Source: a gamma proteobacterium HIMB55
GTDB lineage: Bacteria; Pseudomonadota; Gammaproteobacteria; Pseudomonadales; Halieaceae
Length of the DNA: 64,000 nucleotides
Direction of reading: 5' to 3'
Assembly (NCBI GenBank): GCA_000227505.4
Contig: AGIF02000001.1
Coordinates: 764,035-828,034 of the forward strand
Shown here: positions 44,840-54,119 of the stretch, one piece after another
How positions within the stretch are numbered: the first letter of the stretch is position 1
How the letters are laid out: every line of letters starts with the position of its first letter
Made by a program: the position numbers and the translations under genes
Notes under the pieces: generated by a model
The model's database searches: none
Told to the model about the DNA's origin: nothing
The model's input: the letters and a program-made list of their open reading frames with translations, nothing else

Positions 44840-45631
44840 ATGACGTTTACACTCGCAGAGCTCATGGTTTGCGCCGCAAGTCGAAGCTTCGATAACGACG
44901 GTGAAGTCTTAGCCACTGGCATTGGTTTGTTACCGAGACTGGCAGCCAGTCTCGCGATGCGCACAACCAATCCCGACATGATGATGACCGACAGCCAGTC
45001 ATATATGTTGTCCAGCCCAAACCCCGTGAGCGGTATGACCTCCCACGAAGGGCAGGCCAATGAGAATTGGATGGGGTTTGCTCGCATCTTTGACAATGTC
45101 TGGAGCGGTGCGCGTCACGCGCTGGTAGGACCGAGTCAGGTCGACCGCTTCGGTCAGACCAATATTGCAGCCTTGGGTGGTAGTTACGAAGCGCCAAAAG
45201 TACAGCTCCTTGGTGTCCGCGGGTTCCCAGGCAACTCGATCAGTCACGCGAACTCCTTCTTCGTGCCCAAACACTCCACACGGGTTTTCGTCGAGGGCGA
45301 GTGTGATGTTGTTTGCTCAATTGGCTATAACCCGGACCGCTTGCCGCGTGGTTACAGCTTTGCTGATATTGATATTCGGCGAGTGATTACCGATCTGTGT
45401 GTGATGGACTTCAATGGGCCCAACAAACAGATGCGAGTGATTAGTCTTCACCCCGGTGTGCCGCTATCTGAGGTGCACGAAAATACTGGGTTTGAGCTGG
45501 CGGTTGCAGACTCGGTGGATGAGACGCCGACCCCGACGGAGGAGCAGCTCGCCATCATTGCCGAGTTAGACCCGCTGAATTTCCGCGCCAAACAACTCAA
45601 AGATAATCCACCCGGCGTTCGAAACGCCTGA
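44840..45631 (+). CDS. ipdB: CoA-transferase-fold ring hydrolase, beta subunit (IpdB-like)
   Basis: A 263-residue partner of IpdA, class I CoA-transferase beta-subunit fold. It starts with TLAELMVCAASRSFDNDGEVLATGIGLLPRLAASLA and has GGSYEAPKVQLLGVRGFPGNSISH. AAGAGGAG is the ribosome site. The C-terminal half has the LLGVRG and CVMDF segments common to IpdB proteins. Its place directly after ipdA and before echA20 mirrors the Rv3550-Rv3552 order of mycobacteria in reverse. Confidence 0.88.
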   Translation: MTFTLAELMVCAASRSFDNDGEVLATGIGLLPRLAASLAMRTTNPDMMMTDSQSYMLSSPNPVSGMTSHEGQANENWMGFARIFDNVWSGARHALVGPSQVDRFGQTNIAALGGSYEAPKVQLLGVRGFPGNSISHANSFFVPKHSTRVFVEGECDVVCSIGYNPDRLPRGYSFADIDIRRVITDLCVMDFNGPNKQMRVISLHPGVPLSEVHENTGFELAVADSVDETPTPTEEQLAIIAELDPLNFRAKQLKDNPPGVRNA

Positions 45632-45645
45632 GGGGAGAGAGCACT

Positions 45646-46521
45646 ATGACAGAAGCAAATACCGATTACGTTGAAGAGACCGATATTGTCACTTATGAGG
45701 CGGCGGATGGCATCGCCTGGATCGCGATGAATCGCCCCAAATACAACAATGCACAGAACGGTCGCATGACTTACGAGCTCGACGCTGCGTTTATGCGGGC
45801 TGTCGCTGACGACGATGTCAAAGTGATTGTTCTTAAAGGCGAGGGAAAGCATTTCTCGGCGGGGCACGACATTGGAACACCGGGGCGAGACGTCCATTTA
45901 AGTCAGGAGCGTGTCACCAGCTGGTATGACCACGCCAACAAACCGGGCGGTGAGTACCTCTATGTTCGCGAGGCAGAGGCTTACCTCGGCATGTGCCGTC
46001 GCTGGCGGGATATTCCCAAACCAACGATTGCCGCGGTTCAGGGCGCCTGCATTGCGGGTGGCTTAATGCTCGCATGGGTGTGTGATTTGATCGTGGCGAC
46101 TGATGATGCCTATTTCTCAGATCCTGTGGTTCGAATGGGGATTCCAGGTGTTGAGTACTTTGCTCACCCTTACGAGCTCAATCCGCGCATTGCCAAGGAG
46201 TTCCTATTTACTGGAAACAAGATGGGTGCTGAACGCGCCTATCAGATGGGCATGGTCAATCAAATCAGCTCGCGCGAGACGCTGATGGACGACGTCACAG
46301 CGTTGGCGACCAAAATCGCTGCTATGCCGCGCCTAGGCCTCGCGCTGACCAAACAAGCCATTAATAACGTCGAAGAGCTGCAAGGCAAACGCCAAGGTAT
46401 GGAAGCGGCCTTTGCGTGGCACCACTTTGCGCACGCCCACAACGACGTGGTCTCGGGCGACAAGCTCGGTGGTTTCGACGCCAAGGCCATGGCGAAAGCG
46501 AACAAGTCACAGGACAGCTGA
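45646..46521 (+). CDS. echA20: EchA20-like enoyl-CoA hydratase/hydrolase of steroid ring degradation
   Basis: A 291-residue crotonase-fold protein. The oxyanion-hole segments are GEGKHFSAGHDI and GACIAGGLMLAWVCDL. The YVEE acidic N-terminal leader and the ending (AFAWHHFAHAHNDVVSGDKLGGFDAKAM) match EchA20/ScdY-type proteins. EchA20 opens the D ring of 5-OH-HIP-derived CoA thioester in actinobacteria. It lies 14 bp after ipdB, with GGGAGAG before the ATG, in the order expected for this pathway. Confidence 0.8.
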   Translation: MTEANTDYVEETDIVTYEAADGIAWIAMNRPKYNNAQNGRMTYELDAAFMRAVADDDVKVIVLKGEGKHFSAGHDIGTPGRDVHLSQERVTSWYDHANKPGGEYLYVREAEAYLGMCRRWRDIPKPTIAAVQGACIAGGLMLAWVCDLIVATDDAYFSDPVVRMGIPGVEYFAHPYELNPRIAKEFLFTGNKMGAERAYQMGMVNQISSRETLMDDVTALATKIAAMPRLGLALTKQAINNVEELQGKRQGMEAAFAWHHFAHAHNDVVSGDKLGGFDAKAMAKANKSQDS

Positions 46522-46525
46522 TCTT

Positions 46526-47692
46526 ATGGAGTTGATGTACACGCAGGAGCAGCAGAGGTTTCGGAGTGAGGTGCGCAGCTGGCTCGCGGTAAATGTTCCG
46601 ACTGAACGACTCCCCTCGTTTGATACCGCAGAGGGCTTTGAAGCTCACCGTGAGTGGGAGCGTACGCTCGCGAAAGGTAACTGGGGCATGGTGACTTGGC
46701 CCACTGAGTATGGCGGCCGAGGGTGTGACCTCATCGAGTGGCTGATCTTCGAAGAGGAGTACTATCGCGCGGGAGCACCGCTGCGAGTTAACCAAAACGG
46801 TATCTTTTTGTTGGGCCCCACTTTGATGGAGTACGGCACGGCCGAGCAAAAAGAGCGTTTTATACCCGCCATGGCGAGCGGTGACGAGATTTGGGCGCAG
46901 GGCTGGTCTGAGCCAAACGCGGGTTCTGATATGGCGGCGATACGGTGTCGCGCCGACCGAGACGGTGATGAGTTCGTCATCAACGGGCAGAAGATCTGGT
47001 CGACGCGTGCTGTCTATGCTGATTGGGTGTTTGGGCTGTTTCGCACAGACCCAGATTCAACGCGCCACCATGGGCTCTCAAAAATCCTAGTGCCGCTCAA
47101 TTCAGATGGGGTGACAGTTCGCCCGATTCCTCAGTTAAACGGGTTGCCGGGCTTCGCTGAAATCTTCTTCGACGATGTGCGTGTGCCAGCGTTTAACCTC
47201 CTCGGCGGTGAAAACGAGGGTTGGCGAATTGCCATGGCGACTGCAGGCTTCGAGCGTGGTCTGATGCTACGTAGCCCCGCGCGATTTCAGCAGGCGTCAA
47301 AGCGGCTCGTTCAGTTATACCGCGAGCACGGCTCTGACGTGATCGACCCATCGATCGAATCGGCAGTCGTGCGTTGTTATATGGATGCAGAGGCCTATGC
47401 GCTCTCGACCTACCAGACAGCGTCAAAACTGTGCTCCGGAGGTTCGATTGGCGCTGAAGCAAGCTGCAACAAAATCTTTTGGTCTGAAATGGATTTGCTC
47501 ATCCACGAGACAGCCATGAGTCTGCTGGGTGCAAGAGCTGAAATAGAGCCACAGACCGCAGCAGAGTTTGCCGAACTCGGAACATGGCTAGATGGGTTTA
47601 TGTTCGCGCAATCGGGACCCATCTACGCAGGAACCAATGAGATCCAGCGCAACATCATCGCCGAGCGCGTGCTCGGTATGCCGAGAAAGTGA
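46526..47692 (+). CDS. Acyl-CoA dehydrogenase, subunit of a heteromeric pair
   Basis: A 388-residue acyl-CoA dehydrogenase. I use ATG 46526, 4 bp after echA20; the frame from 46412 overlaps echA20 out of frame. It holds the FAD/substrate segments WAQGWSEPNAGSDMAAIRC and FVINGQKIWS, and the C-terminal YAGTNEIQRNIIAERVLG. The next gene encodes the shorter partner that lacks this motif. Such unlike pairs form alpha2beta2 enzymes in steroid catabolism (FadE26-FadE34 types) and desaturate bulky CoA esters. Which CoA ester this pair uses cannot be told. Confidence 0.87.
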   Translation: MELMYTQEQQRFRSEVRSWLAVNVPTERLPSFDTAEGFEAHREWERTLAKGNWGMVTWPTEYGGRGCDLIEWLIFEEEYYRAGAPLRVNQNGIFLLGPTLMEYGTAEQKERFIPAMASGDEIWAQGWSEPNAGSDMAAIRCRADRDGDEFVINGQKIWSTRAVYADWVFGLFRTDPDSTRHHGLSKILVPLNSDGVTVRPIPQLNGLPGFAEIFFDDVRVPAFNLLGGENEGWRIAMATAGFERGLMLRSPARFQQASKRLVQLYREHGSDVIDPSIESAVVRCYMDAEAYALSTYQTASKLCSGGSIGAEASCNKIFWSEMDLLIHETAMSLLGARAEIEPQTAAEFAELGTWLDGFMFAQSGPIYAGTNEIQRNIIAERVLGMPRK

Positions 47693-47702
47693 GGAGAGCG
47701 AG

Positions 47703-48791
47703 ATGAACTTTACTTTCACGCAGGACCAGCTCGATTTCCAAGAAGCGATTGCCAGCATGCTGAAAAGCGAGGTAACCGCCGACTCTATTCGTGCGCGTTG
47801 GTCAGCCGAGGCGGGCGTAGACGCTGCGTTTTTAACGCAAGCGCACGAGTTAGGCCTCAATTCGATGTTGGTACCCGAGGCACTTGGTGGTCTGGGTCTG
47901 CAAACGACCGACTTCGTTTTATTAGCTGAGGCTTGCGGTGAAGTCGCCTTGCCCGAACCCGTCGTTGAGTCAGTCATGGTCTCGACGCCACTATTGGTGG
48001 ACATTCTCGATCAAGGCTTAGGGAATGCGGATGTACAGCGCGTTATCGACGGGGTGCTTGGGGGAGAAACGAGGGTTGCGGTCGGGCACTCGATAAACCC
48101 CTGTATTAACTACGCGGATAGCGCCGACTGGTTTTTACTACCCGAGGGCAACAGCCTTTACCTTGTACCGCGCGATGCTGTGACCCTTGATGAGAAAAAG
48201 AGTGTCGACCCCTCTAGACGGCTATTTAGCGTCTCCTTCAAGCCGGATGGCCAATACCTCGTTGCCGATGGCGATGCGGGCGCGAGCTTGCAGCGAGCGA
48301 CCCTTAATCGCGGTGCGCTTGCGACGGCGGCACAACTTGTTGGCCTGTCGAAAGGCATGATCGCGCAGAGCGTCCAATACACCAGCGATCGCGAACAATT
48401 TGGTAAAGCGATTGGTGCTAACCAAGCCGTGAAACACTTACTGGCAGACGTTGCTGTACAAATCGAATATGCCAAGCCGGTGACGTACCGCGCGGCTTAC
48501 ACGCTTGGTGTATCGCCGACGCGCGCTGATTTTGCGGTTTCTCATGCAAAGTCCGCCGCCGCGAGAACAGCGCTGATGGCATCGCGTCACTGCATTCAGG
48601 TGCACGGTGCAATGGGTTATACCTGGGAATGTGATGTTCAAATCTGGGCGAAGCGCGCTTGGGCGCTTGCTCGGGAGTGGGGTGACGAGGGGTTCCATAA
48701 CAATCGGATACACGAGTGGTTACTGCGCAAGAATGCTCTGCTCGGACCGGAATTTACCTTTGGTCGTGGATCACTCACTGACGTTGCATAG
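47703..48791 (+). CDS. Acyl-CoA dehydrogenase, partner subunit of the heteromeric pair
   Basis: A 362-residue acyl-CoA dehydrogenase starting at ATG 47703 with GAGGAGAG just upstream. The N-terminal alpha domain (NFTFTQDQLDFQEAIASML) and the C-terminal QVHGAMGYTWECDVQIWAKRAW match the subunit type that lacks the IQRNIIAERVLG tail. It lies 10 bp after the 46526 gene, so the two subunits are produced together. It desaturates a steroid-derived acyl-CoA as part of the pair. Confidence 0.85.
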   Translation: MNFTFTQDQLDFQEAIASMLKSEVTADSIRARWSAEAGVDAAFLTQAHELGLNSMLVPEALGGLGLQTTDFVLLAEACGEVALPEPVVESVMVSTPLLVDILDQGLGNADVQRVIDGVLGGETRVAVGHSINPCINYADSADWFLLPEGNSLYLVPRDAVTLDEKKSVDPSRRLFSVSFKPDGQYLVADGDAGASLQRATLNRGALATAAQLVGLSKGMIAQSVQYTSDREQFGKAIGANQAVKHLLADVAVQIEYAKPVTYRAAYTLGVSPTRADFAVSHAKSAAARTALMASRHCIQVHGAMGYTWECDVQIWAKRAWALAREWGDEGFHNNRIHEWLLRKNALLGPEFTFGRGSLTDVA

Positions 48792-48839
48792 GCAAACGCA
48801 GCACTCGAACTAAGAAAGAGTTACAAACGGAGAAATAAC

Positions 48840-49997
48840 ATGGGACAGCGCGCAGAAGCTTACATTGTCGATGCCATCAGAAGCCCCACAGGCAAGCGAC
48901 GTGGCTCGCTAGCAACCGTGCACGGTGCGGACTTGGGCGGCTTTATCCTGAAGGCGTTGGTTGAACGACACGATATTCCGGACGACGAGTACGATGACGT
49001 CGTTTTTGGCTGTCTGGACACCATCGGTCCACTAGCGGGCGACATTGCGCGCACATGCTGGTTGGCCGCAGGTCTCAGTGATGTGGTTCCCGGAACCACT
49101 GTCGATCGTCAGTGCGGTTCTTCACAGCAAGCGGTTCATTTTGCCGCGCAGGCGGTTATGTCCGGCACCATGGATATTGTGGTTGCGGGTGGCGTACAAA
49201 CGATGTCTTCCATCCCAATTTCTGCCGCAATGTACGCAGGTCAGTCCTACGGCTTTGACAGCCCTTTTACGGGTAGTGAAGGTTGGGTCGCGCGTTATGG
49301 CACGCAAGAGGTTTCGCAGTTCAAATCGGCACAGATGATTGCAGACAAGTGGGAAATTTCGCGCGAAGAGATGGAAGCATTTTCGCTAGAGTCACACCGA
49401 AGAGCGCGTGCTGCCACTGATGCGGGCTACTTTGAGCGCGAGATCATACCGTTCGAGGGACTCGGATTTGATGAGACGATCCGCAATACCTCGATGGAAG
49501 CGATGGCGGGCCTTGAGCCATTGGCCCCTGGCGGTACGATCACTGCGGCGGTATCTAGCCAAACCTGTGATGGCTCATCAGCGGTGCTCATCGTTTCCGA
49601 GGAGGCGCTCAAGCGTTACAACTTGACGCCCCGAGCTCGCATTGCCCACATGTCAGTGCGCGCCGATGATCCTATTTGGATGCTTACAGCGCCCATTCCC
49701 GCCACAACGCACGCTATGAAGAAGTCAGGGTTTTCGCTGAACGATATTGATCTTGTGGAAATCAACGAGGCCTTCGCCTCTGTGCCGATGGCGTGGCTGA
49801 AGGATCACGACTATCCGCACGAGCAAACAAACGTTAACGGCGGTGCGATTGCACTGGGTCACCCACTGGGATCGACCGGTACCAAGTTGATGACAACGCT
49901 GCTGCATGAGATGGAGCGTCGAAAGGTCCGCTACGGTCTACAGACCATGTGCGAAGGCGGTGGTCAGGCGAACGTGACCATCCTCGAACGCCTCTAG
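48840..49997 (+). CDS. fadA6: Thiolase (FadA6-like acetyl-CoA acyltransferase)
   Basis: A 385-residue thiolase. The nucleophile is C92 in RQCGSSQQAV, followed by VVAGGVQTMS, NVNGGAIALGHPLGSTG and the second cysteine in CEGGGQAN. It cleaves a 3-ketoacyl-CoA with CoA. Its place after the acyl-CoA dehydrogenase pair and before IpdF fits FadA6, which acts late in C/D-ring degradation. A GGAGA ribosome site precedes ATG 48840. The exact substrate is assigned from context. Confidence 0.78.
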   Translation: MGQRAEAYIVDAIRSPTGKRRGSLATVHGADLGGFILKALVERHDIPDDEYDDVVFGCLDTIGPLAGDIARTCWLAAGLSDVVPGTTVDRQCGSSQQAVHFAAQAVMSGTMDIVVAGGVQTMSSIPISAAMYAGQSYGFDSPFTGSEGWVARYGTQEVSQFKSAQMIADKWEISREEMEAFSLESHRRARAATDAGYFEREIIPFEGLGFDETIRNTSMEAMAGLEPLAPGGTITAAVSSQTCDGSSAVLIVSEEALKRYNLTPRARIAHMSVRADDPIWMLTAPIPATTHAMKKSGFSLNDIDLVEINEAFASVPMAWLKDHDYPHEQTNVNGGAIALGHPLGSTGTKLMTTLLHEMERRKVRYGLQTMCEGGGQANVTILERL

Positions 49998-50021
49998 GCT
50001 GGGGCGCGATTAGGAGTTTTT

Positions 50022-50906
50022 ATGGGAATTTGTGATAAGCGCGTCGTCATCGTTACCGGTGCAGGGGGTGGCTTAGGCGCTGCTCACGCCCGGGTGCTCG
50101 CTAGCGAAGGCGCGGCGGTGCTCGTTAACGATATCAATACCGATGCAGCGCAGGCGGTTGTGGACGATATCCTCGCAGCCGGTGGTCGGGCAGTCGTGAA
50201 TCAGTCAGACATCACCAACTACGAGAGCAGCGGTGAGGCCATCGCGCAGGCGATCGAGACGTTTGGTGACTTGACCGGTGTGGTCAACAACGCAGGGAAC
50301 AACCGCGATCGCATGTTTGCCTCGTTGTCTGAGGCGGACTGGGACCAAGTAATAGCGGTGCACCTCAAAGGCCATTTCTGTCTTGCCTCGCATGCGGTCC
50401 AGTACTGGCGCCACCAGTCAAAACTGGGGAACCCCGTCTCGGGTAGGATTATTAATACAACCTCAGGAGCGGGTTTGCAGGGGTCCATCGGCCAGTCCAA
50501 TTACGCTGCCGCAAAGGCAGGTATTGCTGCACTGACCCTGAATCAAGCGGCAGAACTCGGTCGGTATGGCATCACTGCAAACGCTATTTGCCCCGTTGCA
50601 CGAACCGGTATGACGACGGCGGTACCCGCCATGGCGGAGCGTATGGCTGTGCCAGAGGACGGGTCATTCGATCACTTTGCCCCGGAGAACGTTTCATCGG
50701 TCGTTACGTGGCTTTGCTCCGAAGCGTCTAGTCACGTTACGGGTCAGATTATTGAGGCCGAGGGTGGTCGTATTGCTATTGCTGACGGTTGGCGCAGCAC
50801 AACAGGCGTGGATAAAGGCGCTCGTTGGGAACCTGCAGATGTCGGTGCTGCGCTCGAGGAAGCCATGTCGACCGCAGTACCTGCTCAACAGGTCTGGGGT
50901 AGTTAG
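50022..50906 (+). CDS. IpdF-like SDR (hydroxyacyl-CoA/5-OH-HIP-CoA dehydrogenase type)
   Basis: A 294-residue SDR of the peroxisomal 17beta-HSD4/Fox2-like group. It has TGAGGGLGAAHA, NNAGNNRDRM, catalytic S in NTTSGAG and NYAAAK. The C-terminal tail of about 40 residues after IEAEGGRI is longer than in classical SDRs, as in IpdF (Rv3559c). It follows fadA6 by 24 bp and precedes the second acyl-CoA dehydrogenase pair by 8 bp. Oxidation of the 5-hydroxyl of HIP-CoA is an inference from order and length. Confidence 0.72.
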   Translation: MGICDKRVVIVTGAGGGLGAAHARVLASEGAAVLVNDINTDAAQAVVDDILAAGGRAVVNQSDITNYESSGEAIAQAIETFGDLTGVVNNAGNNRDRMFASLSEADWDQVIAVHLKGHFCLASHAVQYWRHQSKLGNPVSGRIINTTSGAGLQGSIGQSNYAAAKAGIAALTLNQAAELGRYGITANAICPVARTGMTTAVPAMAERMAVPEDGSFDHFAPENVSSVVTWLCSEASSHVTGQIIEAEGGRIAIADGWRSTTGVDKGARWEPADVGAALEEAMSTAVPAQQVWGS

Positions 50907-50914
50907 GAGCCGTT

Positions 50915-52054
50915 TTGAAGTTTGCGTTTACCGATGAGCAGCGAATGCTCAGAGATACCAGCCAGGCGTTTTTAGCCGCCGAATCGGACTCGTCCGCGGT
51001 GCGTGCAGCATCCACATCCGACAAGACTTACGACCCCGAGCTTTGGCAGAAAATTTGCGAAGACATGTACTGGCAGGGAATCCTCACCCCTGAATCCTGT
51101 GATGGGTTGGGTCTCGGCTGGGTCGAGATGGCGATTGTGCTCGAGGCTGCCGGCGAAAAATTACTGACCGGGCCGCTTTTTGCCACGAGTCAAAGTACCG
51201 CCGCACTGATGTTGTGTCCGCAGACGGACATGCGCGATGCGCTTTTATCCGCGATTATTGGTGGTCACGTGATTAGTCTTGCAGTGAGCGATCAGCGTGA
51301 CGGTTGGTCTTCTTGCGGTGTCACCTCAACCGACAAGAGCAATACAACGGTGTTATCTGGAAGCGCACGATTTGTGCCTTTCGGCGCGGCAGCCTCTAAG
51401 TTGCTGGTAGCGGCGGTTGATGTATCGGGCTCACAGTCCCTTTGGGTTATCGATGCGGCTCAGGAAGGCGTTAGCGTGGTCCATACACCGACTGTGGATC
51501 AGACCCGCGCCATGGCCACTGTCTCTCTGGAGAACGTTGGAGTGACCGTTGACCAACTGCTTGCGGATGATGCGGCGAGCATCATTGATCAAGCCTTGGC
51601 CTTAAGCCGAATTTTAGTGGTAGCTGATCAGGTCGGTGTTGCTCAAGCGAGCCTCGATATCAGCGTTGACTATACCAAGGAACGCTCGCAGTTCGATCGC
51701 ACTATTGCCTCGTTTCAGGCGATTAAGCACAAAGCCGCTGACATGATGCTGAAGGTGGAATCGGCGCGATCACTCCTATACTACGCAGCGTGTATTGCCG
51801 ATGCTTGGTTTGCGGGAGAGGCCGATGATACAGCGCTTCAAGAGGCCGCCTGCATGGCCAGCGCCTGTGCCAGTGACGCGGCGTTTTTTAACGCAGGCTC
51901 TGGCATTCAGATGCACGGCGGCGTGGGCATTACCGAAGAGTACGACATTCAGCTTTATTTCAAGCGTGCACGTGCTACCGAGAGTTTTCTGGGCAGGCCT
52001 GCGGAAATGCGCGAGACCATAGCCAGCCAATTGCTGGACGGAGGGGTGCGATGA
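50915..52054 (+). CDS. Acyl-CoA dehydrogenase, first subunit of a second heteromeric pair
   Basis: A 379-residue acyl-CoA dehydrogenase starting at TTG 50915, with TAGGAG 5-7 bp upstream and the homology (KFAFTDEQRMLRDTSQAFL) beginning at once. The C-terminus IQMHGGVGITEEYDIQLYFKRARATESFLG is the type without the IQRN tail. Its stop overlaps the ATG of the partner gene by 4 bp (ATGA), so the two subunits are made together. It resembles the FadE31-FadE33 group, which acts on HIP-derived CoA esters. Confidence 0.85.
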   Translation: MKFAFTDEQRMLRDTSQAFLAAESDSSAVRAASTSDKTYDPELWQKICEDMYWQGILTPESCDGLGLGWVEMAIVLEAAGEKLLTGPLFATSQSTAALMLCPQTDMRDALLSAIIGGHVISLAVSDQRDGWSSCGVTSTDKSNTTVLSGSARFVPFGAAASKLLVAAVDVSGSQSLWVIDAAQEGVSVVHTPTVDQTRAMATVSLENVGVTVDQLLADDAASIIDQALALSRILVVADQVGVAQASLDISVDYTKERSQFDRTIASFQAIKHKAADMMLKVESARSLLYYAACIADAWFAGEADDTALQEAACMASACASDAAFFNAGSGIQMHGGVGITEEYDIQLYFKRARATESFLGRPAEMRETIASQLLDGGVR

Positions 52055-53247
52055 AGCTGAGCTTTACAGCAGCGGATGAGCAATTCCGTGAGGAAGTCGC
52101 CGATTGGTTGAATGGCAACCTCCAAGGTGAGTTTGCCAAGGTTCGTTATCGCGGTGGACCGGGTGATGAGCATCACTTTGTCGATGAGCGAAAAGCCTGG
52201 GAGCGAAAACTTGCAGAGGGTCGATGGACCTGCATTGGCTGGCCCGAAGCGTGGGGCGGCCGAGCAGCTTCGATTGAGCAGCAGGTTATTTTCCACGAAG
52301 AATACGCGAGAGCGGGTGGTCCCGGCCGTATGGGGCATATTGGTGACACGCTGACAGGACCTACGCTATTGGCCTTTGGTAGCGAAGCGCAAAAGGCCAA
52401 GTATTTGCCGCCCATTCGAAACGGCGAGGCATTCTGGAGTCAGGGTTACTCAGAACCGGGTGCGGGCTCCGACCTTGCGGCGATTCGAACGCGCGCTGTC
52501 TTTGACGAAGCTTCAGGTCAGTGGCAGATAACAGGCCAGAAGGTATGGACCTCACTGGCACACGAGTCCGACTTTGTATTTGTATTAGCTCGAATCGATC
52601 GCGACAGTCAACGCCATCATGGATTAGGGTTTTTCCTCGTGGCACTTGATCAACCGGGGGTCACAATCAGACCGATCACCCAGTTGACGGGCACCGCAGA
52701 ATTTAACGAGGTCTATTTTGACGACGCGGTTTGCAGCGCTGACGACATTGTGGGTGCGCCGGGTGATGGTTGGAAAGTAGCTATGGGACTGCTTGGTTTT
52801 GAGCGAGGGGTTTCGACGCTTGGACAGCAGATGCTATTCCAAACCGAGCTCGATGAGATTATTCGTATCGCCAAAGAGAACGGCGCATCACGGGACCCCG
52901 ATATCCGCCAGCGTATTGCCGAGGCGCACATTGGGCTCAGGACGATGCGCTATAACAGCATGCGTATGTTGTCCGGCGGTGAGGATGGCAGCCTAAGCCG
53001 GGAAGCAATGATCTATAAGCTTTATTGGTCGAGCTGGCACCGTAACCTCGGCAAGCTCGCGATGGACGTGCTGGGCCCTGATGCCGAGTTAATCGAGGCA
53101 GGCCCCTACGAATTAAACAAGCTTCAGTCGCTGTTTTTGTTCACCCGGGCTGACACCATATATGGTGGTACTAATCAGATTCAGAGAAATCTCATTGCAG
53201 AGCGTGCTTTGGGGATGCCGAAAGAGCCACGGGGATCAGCCAAATAA
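52051..53247 (+). CDS. Acyl-CoA dehydrogenase, second subunit of the second heteromeric pair
   Basis: A 398-residue acyl-CoA dehydrogenase with WSQGYSEPGAGSDLAAIRTRA, the mid-domain WQITGQKVWTSLAHES, and the C-terminal YGGTNQIQRNLIAERALGMP. It is coupled to the previous gene by a 4-bp overlap. Together they probably make one alpha2beta2 enzyme. It is similar in type to FadE30 (Rv3560c), which works next to FadD3 and IpdF in actinobacteria, but I cannot tell FadE30 from FadE31-33 by eye. Confidence 0.87.
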   Translation: MKLSFTAADEQFREEVADWLNGNLQGEFAKVRYRGGPGDEHHFVDERKAWERKLAEGRWTCIGWPEAWGGRAASIEQQVIFHEEYARAGGPGRMGHIGDTLTGPTLLAFGSEAQKAKYLPPIRNGEAFWSQGYSEPGAGSDLAAIRTRAVFDEASGQWQITGQKVWTSLAHESDFVFVLARIDRDSQRHHGLGFFLVALDQPGVTIRPITQLTGTAEFNEVYFDDAVCSADDIVGAPGDGWKVAMGLLGFERGVSTLGQQMLFQTELDEIIRIAKENGASRDPDIRQRIAEAHIGLRTMRYNSMRMLSGGEDGSLSREAMIYKLYWSSWHRNLGKLAMDVLGPDAELIEAGPYELNKLQSLFLFTRADTIYGGTNQIQRNLIAERALGMPKEPRGSAK

Positions 53248-53262
53248 TGTGGGGACCATCCG

Positions 53263-54051
53263 ATGAGTAAAACGATTCCAGCCTACGTGCAAGGACATAA
53301 TCTCCTAGCGGGTAAGTCTGTTCTTATTACGGCTGCGGCCGGCGCCGGAATCGGGTTTTCCGCCGCCACGCGCGCGGTTGAAGAGGGCGCTCGTGCTGTT
53401 GTCATCAGTGATGTGCACGAAGGGCGTCTCGCACAGGCAAGAGAGACGCTGGATGCGATCTCACCTGATTGCGCAGTGAGCGCAAAGCTCTGCGATGTGA
53501 CCAACGAAGAGCAGGTACAAGCGCTGGTTGCCTTCGCAGAGACACAGATGAGTGGCGTCGATGTGCTGATTAACAACGCAGGCCTGGGCGGTTCTCGCCG
53601 TCTGGTCGATATGACCGATGAGGAGTGGTCTCGGGTGTTAGACATCACCCTTACGGGCACTATGCGCATGACGCGTGCCATGCTTCGAGAAATGGAGCCT
53701 CGTGGTAGCGGCGTCATCGTCAACAACGCGTCTGTGCTTGGCTGGCGCGCGCAAGACGAGCAATGTCACTACGCGGCGGCGAAAGCGGGCGTTATGGCGC
53801 TGACGCGGTGCTCTGCCATGGAAGCTGCTGAATCGGGTATTCGCATCAATGCGGTCTCGCCCAGCATTGCCATGCATGATTTTTTGAGAAAAACCTCAAC
53901 GCCTGAGCTACTCGAGCGCTTAGCCTCTCGCGAAGCATTTGGACGCGCTGCTGAGGTTTGGGAAGTAGCGAACGTTATGATGTTTTTGGCGTCAGATTAT
54001 TCGAGCTATATGACGGGTGAGGTGGTATCCGTATCGAGCCAGCACGCTTGA
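53263..54051 (+). CDS. Short-chain dehydrogenase/reductase
   Basis: A 262-residue SDR. The cofactor motif is ITAAAGAGIGFSAA, a variant in which the usual TGG/TGA start is TAA. It has NNAGLGGS, S (NNASVLG) with YAAAK 13 residues on, and ends VVSVSSQHA in place of the usual VDGG. It lies 15 bp after the acyl-CoA dehydrogenase pair and ends the tight part of the operon. A similar SDR type lies next to FadE30/FadE32 in actinobacterial clusters. A hydroxyacyl-CoA or ring hydroxyl is the likely substrate class. Confidence 0.82.
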   Translation: MSKTIPAYVQGHNLLAGKSVLITAAAGAGIGFSAATRAVEEGARAVVISDVHEGRLAQARETLDAISPDCAVSAKLCDVTNEEQVQALVAFAETQMSGVDVLINNAGLGGSRRLVDMTDEEWSRVLDITLTGTMRMTRAMLREMEPRGSGVIVNNASVLGWRAQDEQCHYAAAKAGVMALTRCSAMEAAESGIRINAVSPSIAMHDFLRKTSTPELLERLASREAFGRAAEVWEVANVMMFLASDYSSYMTGEVVSVSSQHA

Positions 54052-54057
54052 TAACGG

Positions 54058-54096
54058 CCAGCGAACAAAAAAGCGATAAAACAACAAAGCGCTTAA
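54058..54096 (+). repeat. Three degenerate 13-bp tandem repeats in the kstD leader
   Basis: CCAGCGAACAAAA (54058), AAGCGATAAAACA (54071) and ACAAAGCGCTTAA (54084) follow directly, with weaker similarity than the other arrays. The array ends 23 bp before the kstD ATG at 54120. Confidence 0.4.
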
Positions 54097-54119
54097 GAGA
54101 GATATAGAGGGCAGATGAG

